DNA of 64,000 bases, from NCBI RefSeq assembly GCF_042679565.1, contig NZ_JBHTMY010000003.1, positions 372,001 through 436,000 of the forward strand. The letters are read 5' to 3'. The notes under the pieces were generated by a model. It was not told the origin of the DNA, did no database searches, and worked only from the letters and a program-made list of their open reading frames with translations. Below, piece by piece: positions 26,986 to 36,043 of this stretch. Origin of the DNA: Namhaeicola litoreus (GTDB lineage: Bacteria > Bacteroidota > Bacteroidia > Flavobacteriales > Flavobacteriaceae). The first letter of the stretch is position 1. Every line of letters starts with the position of its first letter. The position numbers and the translations under genes were made by a program.

Positions 26986-27567
26986 ATGCTCGGATTAAAA
27001 TTTGACACGCCAGCCTCATGGGCCAAGATTGCTGAACAGAATTTACCACAGTTGTTAACAGATCACGCATTTGCAGAGCAGAAAGCTTCGGCTTCGGCTG
27101 TTTCTTTGATCATTAATTTTTCTGAAGAGACTGAATTGGTAAAGGCCATGACAGAAATTGCAATCGAAGAATTGGAGCATTTCCAACGGGTACATGAGAT
27201 CATGGTTTCTCGCGGAATGGTCTTGGGCATAGATCAAAATAGTGCATATGCAAAGCATTTGATAAAATTCTTCCCTAAAGGAAAAGACAGAAAGACCAAT
27301 TTAATTAATCGGTTGTTGATCTCTGCAGTGATCGAAGCAAGAAGCTGTGAACGATTTAAAGTATTGTCGGAAAACTTAGAAGACAAAGAACTCGCTGATT
27401 TCTTTAAAGACCTTTTGGCATCTGAGGCAGGACATTATACTTTGTTCTTAGGTTTTGCACGGAAATTTGAGGACAGAGAGATTGTGGATAAAAAATGGTC
27501 TGACTTTTTGGATTATGAAGCTGAATACATGAAACTTCAAGGCAAACAGGCGCTAGTGCACGGATAA
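26986..27567 (+). CDS. miaE: tRNA-(ms2io6A) hydroxylase, MiaE-like
   Basis: 193 residues. A four-helix ferritin-like diiron fold is supported by carboxylate/His motifs IEELEHFQRVHEIM, IEARSCERFKVL and SEAGHYTLFLGFARKF. MiaE hydroxylates the isopentenyl group of ms2i6A37 in tRNAs reading U-initial codons. The start MLGLKFDTPASWAKIAEQN is typical. It converges on rnz, whose stop lies on the very next base. The tRNA substrate makers miaA and miaB are not in the window. Confidence 0.88.
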   Translation: MLGLKFDTPASWAKIAEQNLPQLLTDHAFAEQKASASAVSLIINFSEETELVKAMTEIAIEELEHFQRVHEIMVSRGMVLGIDQNSAYAKHLIKFFPKGKDRKTNLINRLLISAVIEARSCERFKVLSENLEDKELADFFKDLLASEAGHYTLFLGFARKFEDREIVDKKWSDFLDYEAEYMKLQGKQALVHG

Positions 27568-28494
27568 CTAATCCTTGTTGATGATCGTGAACACCTTATC
27601 GGTTTCTGCTAGTTTTACTTCTGCAAAAACTTCAGAGGCTTCTTTTAAGAACCTTTGTTCATCTTTATAGCGATTTGAGAAATGACCGATAATGAGTCGT
27701 TTTACCATGGCTTTCTTTGCAATGGTTGCCGCCTCTTTGGCCGTGCTATGTTTGGTTTTTTCCGCCAATTCTTTGTTGTCTTCTAAAAAAGTAGCTTCGT
27801 GGTAAAGCAAATCAACCTCCTTTATGATAGGTATAATAGATTCGTGATAAGATGTATCGCTGCAAAAAGCATAACTCAAAGGTTCATGCGGGCTCTCTGT
27901 CAGTAAGTCATTGGATATGATCTCTCCATTTTCACGAACAAAATCAAATCCTTTCTTTATTTTGTGGTAATCACAAATGTAAATATCGGGATAGGATTTT
28001 ATTTTATCCAAGGCCAATTTTCTGTCTTTTCTTTTTTCCTTAAACAAAAACCCATTGGTGTAAATTCTGTGGTTGAGCGGAATGGTATACACAGATACCT
28101 GTTTATCTTCAAAGATCAATTCGCTCTTGTCGCTCGAAAGTAAATGAAAATGTAATGGGAAATCTACCCAAGATTTGGTGAGCCGTAACTGTGTTTCTAT
28201 GATTACTTTAAGATCTTTTGGTCCGTAAATATGTAATTCGTGAGGACGGTTCAATAAACCAAAAGTAGAGATCAACCCAATTAAGCCAAAGAAATGGTCA
28301 CCGTGCAAATGGGATATAAAGACATGTTTGATCCGCGAAAACTTTATTTTGTTTTTGCGGAGTTGCATTTGCGTTCCCTCGCCGCAATCGATCAAAAAAT
28401 GTCTGTTATTTATTTCTAAGTATTGAGATGTAGGGTGTGCATCACTTCTTGGGGTAGCAGAATGGCAGCCCAATATGGTGAGCTGGATACTCAT
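27568..28494 (-). CDS. rnz: Ribonuclease Z
   Basis: 308 residues, normal for the short RNase Z. The metallo-beta-lactamase zinc motif is FISHLHGDHFFGLIGL, preceded by FLIDCGEGTQMQLRKN and followed by later His/Asp ligands FCSDTSYHE, HSTAKEAA and IGHFSNRY. It cuts the 3' trailer of tRNA precursors in the cytoplasm. It is the last gene of the pyrR operon; its ATG overlaps the stop of the T9SS-domain gene by 4 bases, indicating coupled translation. Confidence 0.95.
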   Translation of the reverse strand: MSIQLTILGCHSATPRSDAHPTSQYLEINNRHFLIDCGEGTQMQLRKNKIKFSRIKHVFISHLHGDHFFGLIGLISTFGLLNRPHELHIYGPKDLKVIIETQLRLTKSWVDFPLHFHLLSSDKSELIFEDKQVSVYTIPLNHRIYTNGFLFKEKRKDRKLALDKIKSYPDIYICDYHKIKKGFDFVRENGEIISNDLLTESPHEPLSYAFCSDTSYHESIIPIIKEVDLLYHEATFLEDNKELAEKTKHSTAKEAATIAKKAMVKRLIIGHFSNRYKDEQRFLKEASEVFAEVKLAETDKVFTIINKD

Positions 28495-28856
28495 TTGATC
28501 ACTATTCTTTTGGAAATAATCTTGTTTTCGGTTTTAATCGAATAGATGTAAATTCCGGGTGCGAGATCATCCCGATAAAAAGTAATGGTATTTGCGCCCT
28601 TTTTCGATTTCAATTTTTGTACAAATATGGTATTTCCCAGAAGATCTTTAACAAAGAATTCCAGTTCAATTTCCTCATCAGCAAAAAACCTTATTCGGGT
28701 AGAAACACTAAATGGATTGGGAGAAGCCATCACATCGTGAATAACTGTCTCCGCAGCTTCCAAAATTTCCTTATCACGAATATCATCGCTTTGTGCAATG
28801 GTCGTTTGAGAGAAGAGAAAAGTTAAAAAGAAAATTACGAGTAGTTTTTTTACCAT
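28491..28856 (-). CDS. Small exported protein consisting almost only of a T9SS type A sorting domain
   Basis: 121 residues. A signal peptide (MVKKLLVIFFLTFLFSQTTIAQ) and about 20 residues of linker lead straight into a type IX secretion C-terminal domain: ASPNPFSVSTRIRFF, DLLGNTIFVQKLKSKKG and LAPGIYIYSIKTENKIISKR. In normal T9SS cargo this domain follows a large functional domain and is removed at the cell surface. Here there is no cargo. It could be a free surface protein, a competitor for the sorting machinery or a remnant. It lies between the STAS-like gene (9 bp) and rnz (4-base overlap). Confidence 0.8.
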   Translation of the reverse strand: MVKKLLVIFFLTFLFSQTTIAQSDDIRDKEILEAAETVIHDVMASPNPFSVSTRIRFFADEEIELEFFVKDLLGNTIFVQKLKSKKGANTITFYRDDLAPGIYIYSIKTENKIISKRIVIK

Positions 28857-28865
28857 ATATACGCT

Positions 28866-29234
28866 TTAAAATCCTAGATCTCTTTCAATTTCTTCAAATT
28901 CGATTACATCTTTCGCTTCCTTCCAAGTAGGTGTAATAAAGATATCTTCCACCAAGTCTTCCGTTTCTATTAGATCAGATACAATCACAAATGATTTTTT
29001 ATTTTTTCTGTGTTCTTTAATCAGCGACGAAAATAACAAGATTTCTTGAACATCAATATTTTCTTGTCCTGAAATATCTAAAATGATATTTTCATCCTTA
29101 ATCTTGGGATAATTTAGAAAAAAATCTTCAAAGAAAGATAATTTGTTATTAGAATCTTTCAACCATTTTGCTGATTTTGGTTTAATTGTGCAAATACCTT
29201 TTGCTCTTTTTATCACCATTTCTGAACCCATCAT
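28866..29234 (-). CDS. STAS-like small protein
   Basis: 122 residues. The pattern NIILDISGQENIDVQEILLF followed by KNKKSFVIVSD resembles the beta-alpha core of STAS (anti-sigma-factor antagonist) domains, but the phosphorylatable Ser of that loop is not obvious. Function not assigned; a scaffold or regulatory role is a guess. The ATG directly follows the pyrB stop with no gap, and the next gene begins 9 bp later. Proteins of this type appear at the same place in other flavobacterial pyrimidine/rnz clusters as far as I recall. Confidence 0.55.
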   Translation of the reverse strand: MMGSEMVIKRAKGICTIKPKSAKWLKDSNNKLSFFEDFFLNYPKIKDENIILDISGQENIDVQEILLFSSLIKEHRKNKKSFVIVSDLIETEDLVEDIFITPTWKEAKDVIEFEEIERDLGF

Positions 29235-30167
29235 TTATTCATGTTTAATTTGTTCTGCCAATAAATAAATTACGGCCATTCTTATGGCCACACCATTTTC
29301 TACCTGATTTAATATAATAGATTGTTTTGAGTCTGCCACATCACTTGTCAATTCAACTCCTCGATTGATGGGACCGGGGTGCATAATGACAATTTCTTTG
29401 TTTAATGAATCCAAAATCTTTTTATTGATTCCAAAAAGTTGCACATACTCTCTAATGGAAGGGAAATATTTTATATCCATTCTTTCGTGTTGTACCCTGA
29501 GTACGTTGGCAACATCGCACCACTCCAAAGCTTTGATCAAAGATTTTTCATAGCTAACGCCCAAGGCGCTAATGTGTTTTGGAATAAGGGTAGTTGGACC
29601 ACATAACATCACTTCAGCTCCTTGTAATTTGAGCGCATAAATATTGGATAGGGCTACCCTTGAGTGTAAGATATCGCCAATGATGACCACTTTTTTACCT
29701 TCAACACCTCCCAATTTTCCACGTATGGAATAAGAATCTAACAATGCCTGGGTAGGGTGTTCGTGTGCGCCATCACCTGCGTTGATGATTTTGGCATTGA
29801 CGTTTTTAGATAAAAAATAGGCAGCCCCTTCATTAGGATGACGCATTACGATCATATCCACTTTCATGGATAGAATATTATTTGCCGTATCTATTAATGT
29901 TTCTCCTTTTTTTACACTGGATTGCGCTGCAGAAAAATTCACGACGTCTGCAGAAAGTCTTTTTTCTGCCAACTCGAATGACAAACGCGTTCTTGTACTA
30001 TTCTCGAAAAATAAATTCGCAATGGTAATATCGCGTAAAGACGGTACTTTTTTAATGGGACGGTTAATGACTGATTTGAAATGATCTGCTGTTTTAAAGA
30101 TAAGATCGATGTCGTTTTTGTTGAGGTGTTTAATTCCCAAAAGATGGTCTACGCTAAGCTTATTCAT
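29235..30167 (-). CDS. pyrB: Aspartate carbamoyltransferase catalytic subunit
   Basis: 310 residues. The carbamoyl-phosphate motif FENSTRTRLSFELA, the MRHPNEGAA loop, HEHPTQALLDSY and HPGPINRGVEL are all present. It joins carbamoyl phosphate and aspartate in the second step of UMP synthesis. No regulatory subunit pyrI is adjacent, so it may act as a catalytic trimer alone. It follows pyrR after 21 bp in one operon. Confidence 0.97.
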   Translation of the reverse strand: MNKLSVDHLLGIKHLNKNDIDLIFKTADHFKSVINRPIKKVPSLRDITIANLFFENSTRTRLSFELAEKRLSADVVNFSAAQSSVKKGETLIDTANNILSMKVDMIVMRHPNEGAAYFLSKNVNAKIINAGDGAHEHPTQALLDSYSIRGKLGGVEGKKVVIIGDILHSRVALSNIYALKLQGAEVMLCGPTTLIPKHISALGVSYEKSLIKALEWCDVANVLRVQHERMDIKYFPSIREYVQLFGINKKILDSLNKEIVIMHPGPINRGVELTSDVADSKQSIILNQVENGVAIRMAVIYLLAEQIKHE

Positions 30168-30188
30168 TTTTTTCGGGTTCTACTTTTT

Positions 30189-30743
30189 CTATTTAATAAT
30201 TGACAATTTTTCTTCCAAATAAACAGCATCTGTTTGTCCATTTTCTTTCCAGTCTACCCGTACTTGTTCATTGTTTATCACATCTACTTGTCGTCCTCGG
30301 TAATCGGGTTGAATAGGCAAATGTCTGCTAAAACGCCTATCGATCAACACCAATAATTCAATCTTCTTGGGCCTGCCAAAGGCCTGGATCGCTGTGAGAG
30401 CAGCGCGGGTACTTCTGCCTGAATAGAGCACATCATCAATAAAAACGATCTTTTTATCTTCAACTAAAAAGTCGATTTCTGTTCTGTTGGCTTCAATGGG
30501 AGCATCTCTTCTTCTAAAATCGTCTCTATAAAAAGTGATGTCTAATTTTCCCTTTAAGATCTTTTTGATATTGTACTCTTCTTCCAAAATGTTGACCAAT
30601 CGATTGCAAAGAAAAACACCTCTGGGTTGCAAGCCAACCAAGATGGTTTCTGAAAAATCTAAATGGTTTTCGATAAGTTGACAAGCCAAACGGTGGAGGA
30701 TGATTTCTATCTCTTTTGCATTAAGTAAGGTCTTTTTTGTCAT
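30189..30743 (-). CDS. pyrR: Bifunctional pyr operon regulator / uracil phosphoribosyltransferase
   Basis: 184 residues from the ATG at 30743; a GTG three codons upstream is less likely. The PRPP-binding loop IVFIDDVLYSGRSTRAALTAI and the SRHLPIQPDYRGRQVDV ending are diagnostic. In Bacillus PyrR binds pyr mRNA in a UMP-dependent way; RNA control here is not shown, since no attenuator hairpin was seen in the short leader. It is the first gene of a five-gene unit (pyrR, pyrB, STAS-like, T9SS-domain protein, rnz). Confidence 0.95.
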   Translation of the reverse strand: MTKKTLLNAKEIEIILHRLACQLIENHLDFSETILVGLQPRGVFLCNRLVNILEEEYNIKKILKGKLDITFYRDDFRRRDAPIEANRTEIDFLVEDKKIVFIDDVLYSGRSTRAALTAIQAFGRPKKIELLVLIDRRFSRHLPIQPDYRGRQVDVINNEQVRVDWKENGQTDAVYLEEKLSIIK

Positions 30744-30769
30744 ACCGGGCACAGTGCATAAGTGTTTAG

Positions 30770-30777
30770 CAAATTTA
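30770..30777 (-). promoter_or_regulatory. -7 element of the pyrR-pyrB-rnz operon
   Basis: TAAATTTG on the minus strand, followed by C, matches TAnnTTTG exactly and lies 26 bases before the pyrR ATG. No clear -33 TTG. Confidence 0.55.
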
Positions 30778-30896
30778 CATTTTTTTGTGTGCGAATAGAA
30801 AAATATTTTATGTTAATTAAATTGTTAAGAAAAATAAGCACATGGATGTGAGTTGGAAAGATGAAATTGTAATTTAGTTTGAAAGAAATTGTGAAT

Positions 30897-32291
30897 ATGA
30901 ATCAACAATTTTTCGACGACTTTGGGGGATTACCGTTATCGAAATTTGAGTTCATGCTGAAAACCAATAGCGTTTATTTTTTTGATGCAAATGAATTTGA
31001 AGAAATCATCCTATACTATATAGATAATGGAAAGTTCTCTCTCGCGAATAAAGCAGTTCAACTTGGTTTAAGACAACACCCCTTGTCGGTAGATCTCAAG
31101 TTGGTTCATGCAGAATTATTGGTACTCGAGGAAAAATTGGAGAATGCAGAAAAAATCTTGAATGAACTTCAAGAAATAGAGCCTGCAAACGAAGATATCT
31201 ACATTCAAAAAGCGACTATTTATTCAAAAAAAGGTGTTCATAAGAAGGCGATTGCCTATTTGAAAATTGCCTTAGAATACAGCGAAGATCCAAGTGAGAT
31301 TTACTCCATGATCGGTATGGAGTACCTCTATTTAGATGAATTTGAAACTGCCCGAGAGAACTTTGCAAAATGCTTGGATGTAGAATTTGATAATTACTCT
31401 ACCCTATATAATGTCATTTATTGTTTTGACATGACAGACCAACATCAAGAAGCAGTTGATTATCTCAAAAATTATATAGACAAAGATCCATATAGCGAAG
31501 TTGCATGGCATCAATTGGGCAGGCAGTATTTCGTCTTAGAGAATTATGAAAAGGCCTTGGAGGCTTTTGAATATGCCATTTTAATTGATGATATATTTAT
31601 AGGTGCACATCTCGAAAAGGCCAAAACACTTGAAGAACTGAATAGGTTAGAGGAGGCAATTGAATATTATAGGCTCACCATGGAGTTGGATACCGAAACC
31701 CCTTTTGCATTTCTCCGCATAGGGAAGTGTTATGAAGGATTGGGCGACTTAAATCAGGCGTTAGAATATTATAACAAAACGGTAAATGAAGATCCTTTAT
31801 TGGATAAAGGCTGGTTGGCATTAACCGATATTTACATGAAAAAGGGTAAACTAGACCAAGCCTTAAAGAATATTAAAAAAGCATTAGGGATTGATGAGGA
31901 AGTGCCAGATTATTGGAATAAACTCGGTGAGATTTATGTTCGTTTGAATCAGTTGGAAGCTGCTGCAGGATCATTTCAAAAGAGTATCACTTTAGATCCT
32001 GAACAATTAGAAGTGCATCTCTCACTTGCTGATGTTTTACTGATCTCAAAAGAGGAGAGTGAAGCTTTACTCGTATTAAAAGAGGCAAAAGAAATTTTTA
32101 AGTCGGATGCAGAAATCCTCTTCAGGATAGCGGGACTACATTTTTTATTGGGAAATAAAGAAAGGTCTTTTTATTATCTGGAAAGAGCCCTTTCTATCAA
32201 TTATGCTTATCAGGTTATTTTACAAGAACTGTTTCCTGATTTTTATGCGAGTCCCAGAGTTCAAAAACTCATTACAAAATACAATAATTAG
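30897..32291 (+). CDS. Tetratricopeptide-repeat protein
   Basis: 464 residues from the ATG at 30897 (a TTG six codons earlier is possible). Most of the chain is built of TPR units with the W/L/G/Y/A/P pattern, for example AWHQLGRQYFVLENYEKALE, AFLRIGKCYEGLGDLNQALE and YWNKLGEIYVRLNQLEAAA; about ten can be counted. No signal peptide or membrane segment, so it is a cytoplasmic scaffold. Partners unknown. It converges on folD with 1 bp between the stops. Confidence 0.9.
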   Translation: MNQQFFDDFGGLPLSKFEFMLKTNSVYFFDANEFEEIILYYIDNGKFSLANKAVQLGLRQHPLSVDLKLVHAELLVLEEKLENAEKILNELQEIEPANEDIYIQKATIYSKKGVHKKAIAYLKIALEYSEDPSEIYSMIGMEYLYLDEFETARENFAKCLDVEFDNYSTLYNVIYCFDMTDQHQEAVDYLKNYIDKDPYSEVAWHQLGRQYFVLENYEKALEAFEYAILIDDIFIGAHLEKAKTLEELNRLEEAIEYYRLTMELDTETPFAFLRIGKCYEGLGDLNQALEYYNKTVNEDPLLDKGWLALTDIYMKKGKLDQALKNIKKALGIDEEVPDYWNKLGEIYVRLNQLEAAAGSFQKSITLDPEQLEVHLSLADVLLISKEESEALLVLKEAKEIFKSDAEILFRIAGLHFLLGNKERSFYYLERALSINYAYQVILQELFPDFYASPRVQKLITKYNN

Positions 32292-32292
32292 T

Positions 32293-33168
32293 TCAATCTT
32301 TTCTAGAACAAGCCAATAAAGTATTTTTAAGCAACATGGCAATGGTCATTGGTCCAACGCCGCCAGGAACCGGTGTGATAAAGGAAGATTTTTCTTTTAC
32401 CGACTCAAAATGAACATCACCGGCCAATCTAAATCCATTCTTTTTCGAGGCATCAGGTAATCTTGTGATACCCACATCAATCACTGAAACACCATCTTTG
32501 ACCATATCACCTGTGAGAAATTCTGGAATCCCAATGGCCGCAACAATGATATCAGCCTGACTGGTAATTTCTTTTAGATTTTTAGTTCTACTATGGGCGA
32601 GTGTAACCGTTGCATTACCACATTTGCGTTTTTGACTTAACAAAATACTCATGGGTCTTCCAACAATATTACTTCTGCCTAAGACAACTACATTTTTGCC
32701 CGATGTTTCAATATTATACCGCTCTAATAATTCCATAATTCCGAAAGGTGTGGCAGGTAAAAAAGTAGGTAACTCCAAACACATTTTACCCACGTTTACA
32801 GGATGAAACCCATCTACATCTTTATTTGGATCTACAGCCAACAATATCTTGTCTTCATCTATATGTTTTGGTAGGGGTAATTGAACTATAAAACCGTCTA
32901 TATCTTGGTCTTTATTTAAAATAGCGATTTCGTCTAACAATTGTTCTTCGGTCGTATCTTCGGGCAAATCGATCAAAGTAGAATTAAACCCAACTCTGGC
33001 ACAAGCTTTTACTTTACTACTTACATAAGTCATACTTGCCCCGTCATTCCCCACAATAATAGCAGCCAAATGGGGGATTTTTTTTCCATCAGTTTTTCTT
33101 TGAGCAACGGCTTCTGCTATTTCACTTTTAATATCTTCTGAAGTCTTTTTCCCGTCGAGTAATATCAT
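32293..33168 (-). CDS. folD: Bifunctional methylenetetrahydrofolate dehydrogenase / methenyltetrahydrofolate cyclohydrolase
   Basis: 291 residues. The folate-site blocks YVSSKVKACARVG and FIVQLPLPKHID, the nucleotide block VVLGRSNIVGRPMSILL, and the FITPVPGGVGPMTIAMLL signature are all present. It interconverts methylene-, methenyl- and formyl-THF and so uses the C1 units made by glycine cleavage (gcvP). It follows ffh by 21 bp and is probably cotranscribed with it. Confidence 0.97.
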   Translation of the reverse strand: MILLDGKKTSEDIKSEIAEAVAQRKTDGKKIPHLAAIIVGNDGASMTYVSSKVKACARVGFNSTLIDLPEDTTEEQLLDEIAILNKDQDIDGFIVQLPLPKHIDEDKILLAVDPNKDVDGFHPVNVGKMCLELPTFLPATPFGIMELLERYNIETSGKNVVVLGRSNIVGRPMSILLSQKRKCGNATVTLAHSRTKNLKEITSQADIIVAAIGIPEFLTGDMVKDGVSVIDVGITRLPDASKKNGFRLAGDVHFESVKEKSSFITPVPGGVGPMTIAMLLKNTLLACSRKD

Positions 33169-33189
33169 TGTATAGAATTTTTATGGCGA

Positions 33190-34518
33190 TTATCTCATTC
33201 CTTTCATCATCTGCATCATTTTTTTTGCACCTCCGCCTTGCATCATTTTCATCATCTTGCTCATTTGAGAAAATTGTTTGAGCAATTGATTTACTTCTTG
33301 TACTTGGTTTCCGGAACCTTTGGCAATTCTTTTCTTTCTGGAGCCATTTATCAAAGCCGGATTGGATCTTTCTTGGGGTGTCATAGAATGGATCATCGCT
33401 TCGATTCCTTTAAAGGCATCATCATCAATATCAACATCTTTCATCATTTTCCCAGCTCCTGGAATCATTCCAACCAGGTCTTTCATATTACCCATTTTTT
33501 TGATCTGCTGAATTTGCTTTAAGAAATCATCAAAACCAAATTCATCTTTGGCAATTTTCTTTTGTAATTTTCTGGCCTCTTCTTCATCGTATTGTTCTTG
33601 CGCTCTTTCAACCAAAGAAATCACATCACCCATCCCTAGGATCCTTTCTGCCATCCTTTCTGGATAGAAGATATCGATGGCTTCCATTTTTTCTCCAGTA
33701 CCAATAAATTTAATCGGTTTATTGACGACAGATTTGATAGATAAAGCAGCTCCACCACGGGTATCACCGTCTAATTTTGTGAGAATTACTCCGTCGAAAT
33801 TTAGTATGTCATTAAAAGCTTTTGCTGTATTAACGGCATCCTGCCCCGTCATCGAGTCAACTACAAATAGGGTTTCTTGAGGTTGAATGGCCTTGTGGAT
33901 ATTAGAAATTTCATTCATCATTTCTTCATCCACGGCTAAACGACCTGCAGTATCTATAATGACCGTATTTTTTCCGTTTGCCTTGGCATATTTGATTGCG
34001 TTTTGAGCAATTTCTACCGGATTTTTATTGTCTTCTTCGGTATATACCTCAACACCAATTTGCTCACCGACAACTTTCAACTGGTTGATCGCGGCAGGAC
34101 GATATACATCACAGGCAACGAGTAAAGGTTGTTTTGATTTTTTATTCTTTAAGAAGAGTGCAAGTTTGCCAGAGAAAGTCGTTTTACCAGAACCTTGTAA
34201 ACCCGACATCAAAATAATTGAAGGGTTGCCAGATAAATTAATACCTGAAGCCTCACCGCCCATCAATTGAGCTAATTCATCCTTGACAATTTTCACCATT
34301 AATTGTCCAGGATTAAGGGTTGTCAATACATCCTGACCAATGGCTTCGTCCTTTACTTTCGCAGTAAAATCTTTGGCAATTTTGTAGTTAACATCGGCAT
34401 CGAGAAGTGCTCTACGGACTTCTTTAAGCGTTTCTGCTACATTAATTTCAGTAATGCTCCCATGTCCTTTTAAAACATGAAACGCCTTGTCAAGTTTGTC
34501 GCTTAAATTATTAAACAT
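33190..34518 (-). CDS. ffh: Signal recognition particle protein Ffh
   Basis: 442 residues: N domain, GTPase G domain (GLQGSGKTTFSGKLA, DTAGRLAVDEEMM, TKLDGDTRGGAAL) and a Met-rich M domain ending in MMQMMKGMR. It binds signal sequences and, with SRP RNA, brings ribosomes to FtsY at the membrane. It is the first gene of an operon with folD and has a well-matched promoter. The SRP RNA gene was not found in the window. Confidence 0.97.
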   Translation of the reverse strand: MFNNLSDKLDKAFHVLKGHGSITEINVAETLKEVRRALLDADVNYKIAKDFTAKVKDEAIGQDVLTTLNPGQLMVKIVKDELAQLMGGEASGINLSGNPSIILMSGLQGSGKTTFSGKLALFLKNKKSKQPLLVACDVYRPAAINQLKVVGEQIGVEVYTEEDNKNPVEIAQNAIKYAKANGKNTVIIDTAGRLAVDEEMMNEISNIHKAIQPQETLFVVDSMTGQDAVNTAKAFNDILNFDGVILTKLDGDTRGGAALSIKSVVNKPIKFIGTGEKMEAIDIFYPERMAERILGMGDVISLVERAQEQYDEEEARKLQKKIAKDEFGFDDFLKQIQQIKKMGNMKDLVGMIPGAGKMMKDVDIDDDAFKGIEAMIHSMTPQERSNPALINGSRKKRIAKGSGNQVQEVNQLLKQFSQMSKMMKMMQGGGAKKMMQMMKGMR

Positions 34519-34541
34519 ACCTGTAAATTATATTTAGGCTG

Positions 34542-34571
34542 CAAAGATAACAATAATGAGGAAGCTTCAAA
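34542..34571 (-). promoter_or_regulatory. Promoter of ffh-folD
   Basis: On the minus strand TTTG (34571-34568), an 18-base spacer and TATCTTTG (34549-34542) give a full Bacteroidota -33/-7 promoter, 23 bases before the ffh ATG. Confidence 0.7.
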
Positions 34572-34606
34572 CCCCGAAAAAAGATGTTTTCTACAAAAAC
34601 GAAAGA

Positions 34607-35083
34607 CTATGAGCCTTTTTTAAATGTAATGGAGGTACTATTAACACAATACCTTTTGCCCGTAGTGTCTTGAGGTCCATCGTCAAAGATATGTCCGAGA
34701 TGCCCTCCGCAAGAATTACAAAGAATTTCAGTTCTAATCATTCCGTGACTTTTATCGATTTTATATTCCACAGCTCCTTCTATTGCATCGTCAAAACTAG
34801 GCCAACCACAATGACTCTGAAATTTAGAATTAGACTCGAACAATTGTGCATTGCAGGCCGTGCAAAAATAGGTTCCTTTTTCAAAATGATTGGTGTAACC
34901 GTAATCTCCTGGTCTGTCGGTCCCTTTCTCCCTTAAAATATAATATTGCTCCGGAGTGAGGATTTTTTTCCATTCATCCTCTGTTTTGTTTACTTTACGT
35001 TGTTTGTTTTCCATGTTATTTTGTGCTGAAAGGGTTAGACTTTGAAGGATAATGAATAATCCTACTACATATACTTTTGTCAT
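34607..35083 (-). CDS. msrB: Peptide-methionine (R)-S-oxide reductase, exported
   Basis: 158 residues. A signal peptide (MTKVYVVGLFIILQSLTLSAQ) precedes the MsrB domain, so the enzyme probably repairs oxidised methionine in the periplasm. The two zinc pairs are FCTACNAQ and LCNSCGGHLGH; the catalytic cysteine is in RYCVNSTSITF (Cys146). It follows the alpha/beta hydrolase gene with a 4-base ATGA overlap. Confidence 0.93.
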   Translation of the reverse strand: MTKVYVVGLFIILQSLTLSAQNNMENKQRKVNKTEDEWKKILTPEQYYILREKGTDRPGDYGYTNHFEKGTYFCTACNAQLFESNSKFQSHCGWPSFDDAIEGAVEYKIDKSHGMIRTEILCNSCGGHLGHIFDDGPQDTTGKRYCVNSTSITFKKGS

Positions 35084-35952
35084 TTTTCTTGAATAAATTG
35101 TATGATACGTTTTAACACAAAAGGATCTTTAAAAATTTTATGATGTCCTAAGTTATTCGTAATAAGTAAAGAACCTTTTTCAAGTTTTTGACGCAATGTA
35201 ATTGCACTCCTTACAGGTACAAAAGCATCTGCTGTATCATGAATAACCAGGATAGGAATTTTTATTTCAGTCGCAGCTACAGTTGAATCAAAATCGTGAA
35301 TGCCAATGTTGAATTTCTTAGCATAATAGTTCAAGATAATCTCAGCTATTTCATCTTTCACTTCAAATTTCTGAACGAAGCTTGTAAGTACATCAATAAT
35401 CCGATCGTCAGCACCAATGGTTACGGCCTTTTTTACCTTTAAACCTCGTGAAATGCTATTCAATAAAGCCATGGCACCCCATGAGTGCCCAATCGCAAAA
35501 TCAAAAGGTCCATATTTTTTATCTAATGCATTTATTGTATCCACATACTCGAGCATATTTGTTATTTTACCGCTAGATAAACCATGTGCGGGTGCATCCG
35601 GGCTTATCACCATCATACGATTTTCGAGTAATTTATCTGCTAAATGATGCAGCTGACTTCCCCTACCGGCCCAACCGTGAAGCAAGAGTACCTTTGTCTT
35701 AGAAAAACCATAGGAATAAACCATTATTTCTTGCCCTGTACCCGGTATTTGTACAATTTCATTTTTGGCACTTTTCCTAAATATCAATTCGCGCTCAGGA
35801 ACTTTAAATTTTGGTGGCGTTTCAAAAATCTTAGATAAATAAAAGGCAGATAGTTTTGGGGAGATCAACTCTAAGGTTTTTCCGATGTAAATCAATGGTT
35901 TAGGTATTTTGAACGCTTGATTTTTTATTTTATCGACATTTTTTTGATTCAT
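35080..35952 (-). CDS. Alpha/beta hydrolase
   Basis: 290 residues, alpha/beta hydrolase fold. The oxyanion block VLLLHGWAGRGSQ, nucleophile elbow FAIGHSWGAMALL (Ser), acid in VIHDTADAFVP (Asp) and His in NNLGHHKIFKD form the triad. No signal peptide. Substrate cannot be told from sequence; esterase or lipase-like. The stop overlaps the msrB start, so the two are one transcription unit. Confidence 0.88.
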   Translation of the reverse strand: MNQKNVDKIKNQAFKIPKPLIYIGKTLELISPKLSAFYLSKIFETPPKFKVPERELIFRKSAKNEIVQIPGTGQEIMVYSYGFSKTKVLLLHGWAGRGSQLHHLADKLLENRMMVISPDAPAHGLSSGKITNMLEYVDTINALDKKYGPFDFAIGHSWGAMALLNSISRGLKVKKAVTIGADDRIIDVLTSFVQKFEVKDEIAEIILNYYAKKFNIGIHDFDSTVAATEIKIPILVIHDTADAFVPVRSAITLRQKLEKGSLLITNNLGHHKIFKDPFVLKRIIQFIQEK

Positions 35953-36043
35953 GTTTATTTGATTACTTAAGGGTATTTCTTCGAAATAGGGGTAAAGTTA
36001 TTATTATCTTTAGGAAATTTGTAATTTCACCGCAAAAACAAAA

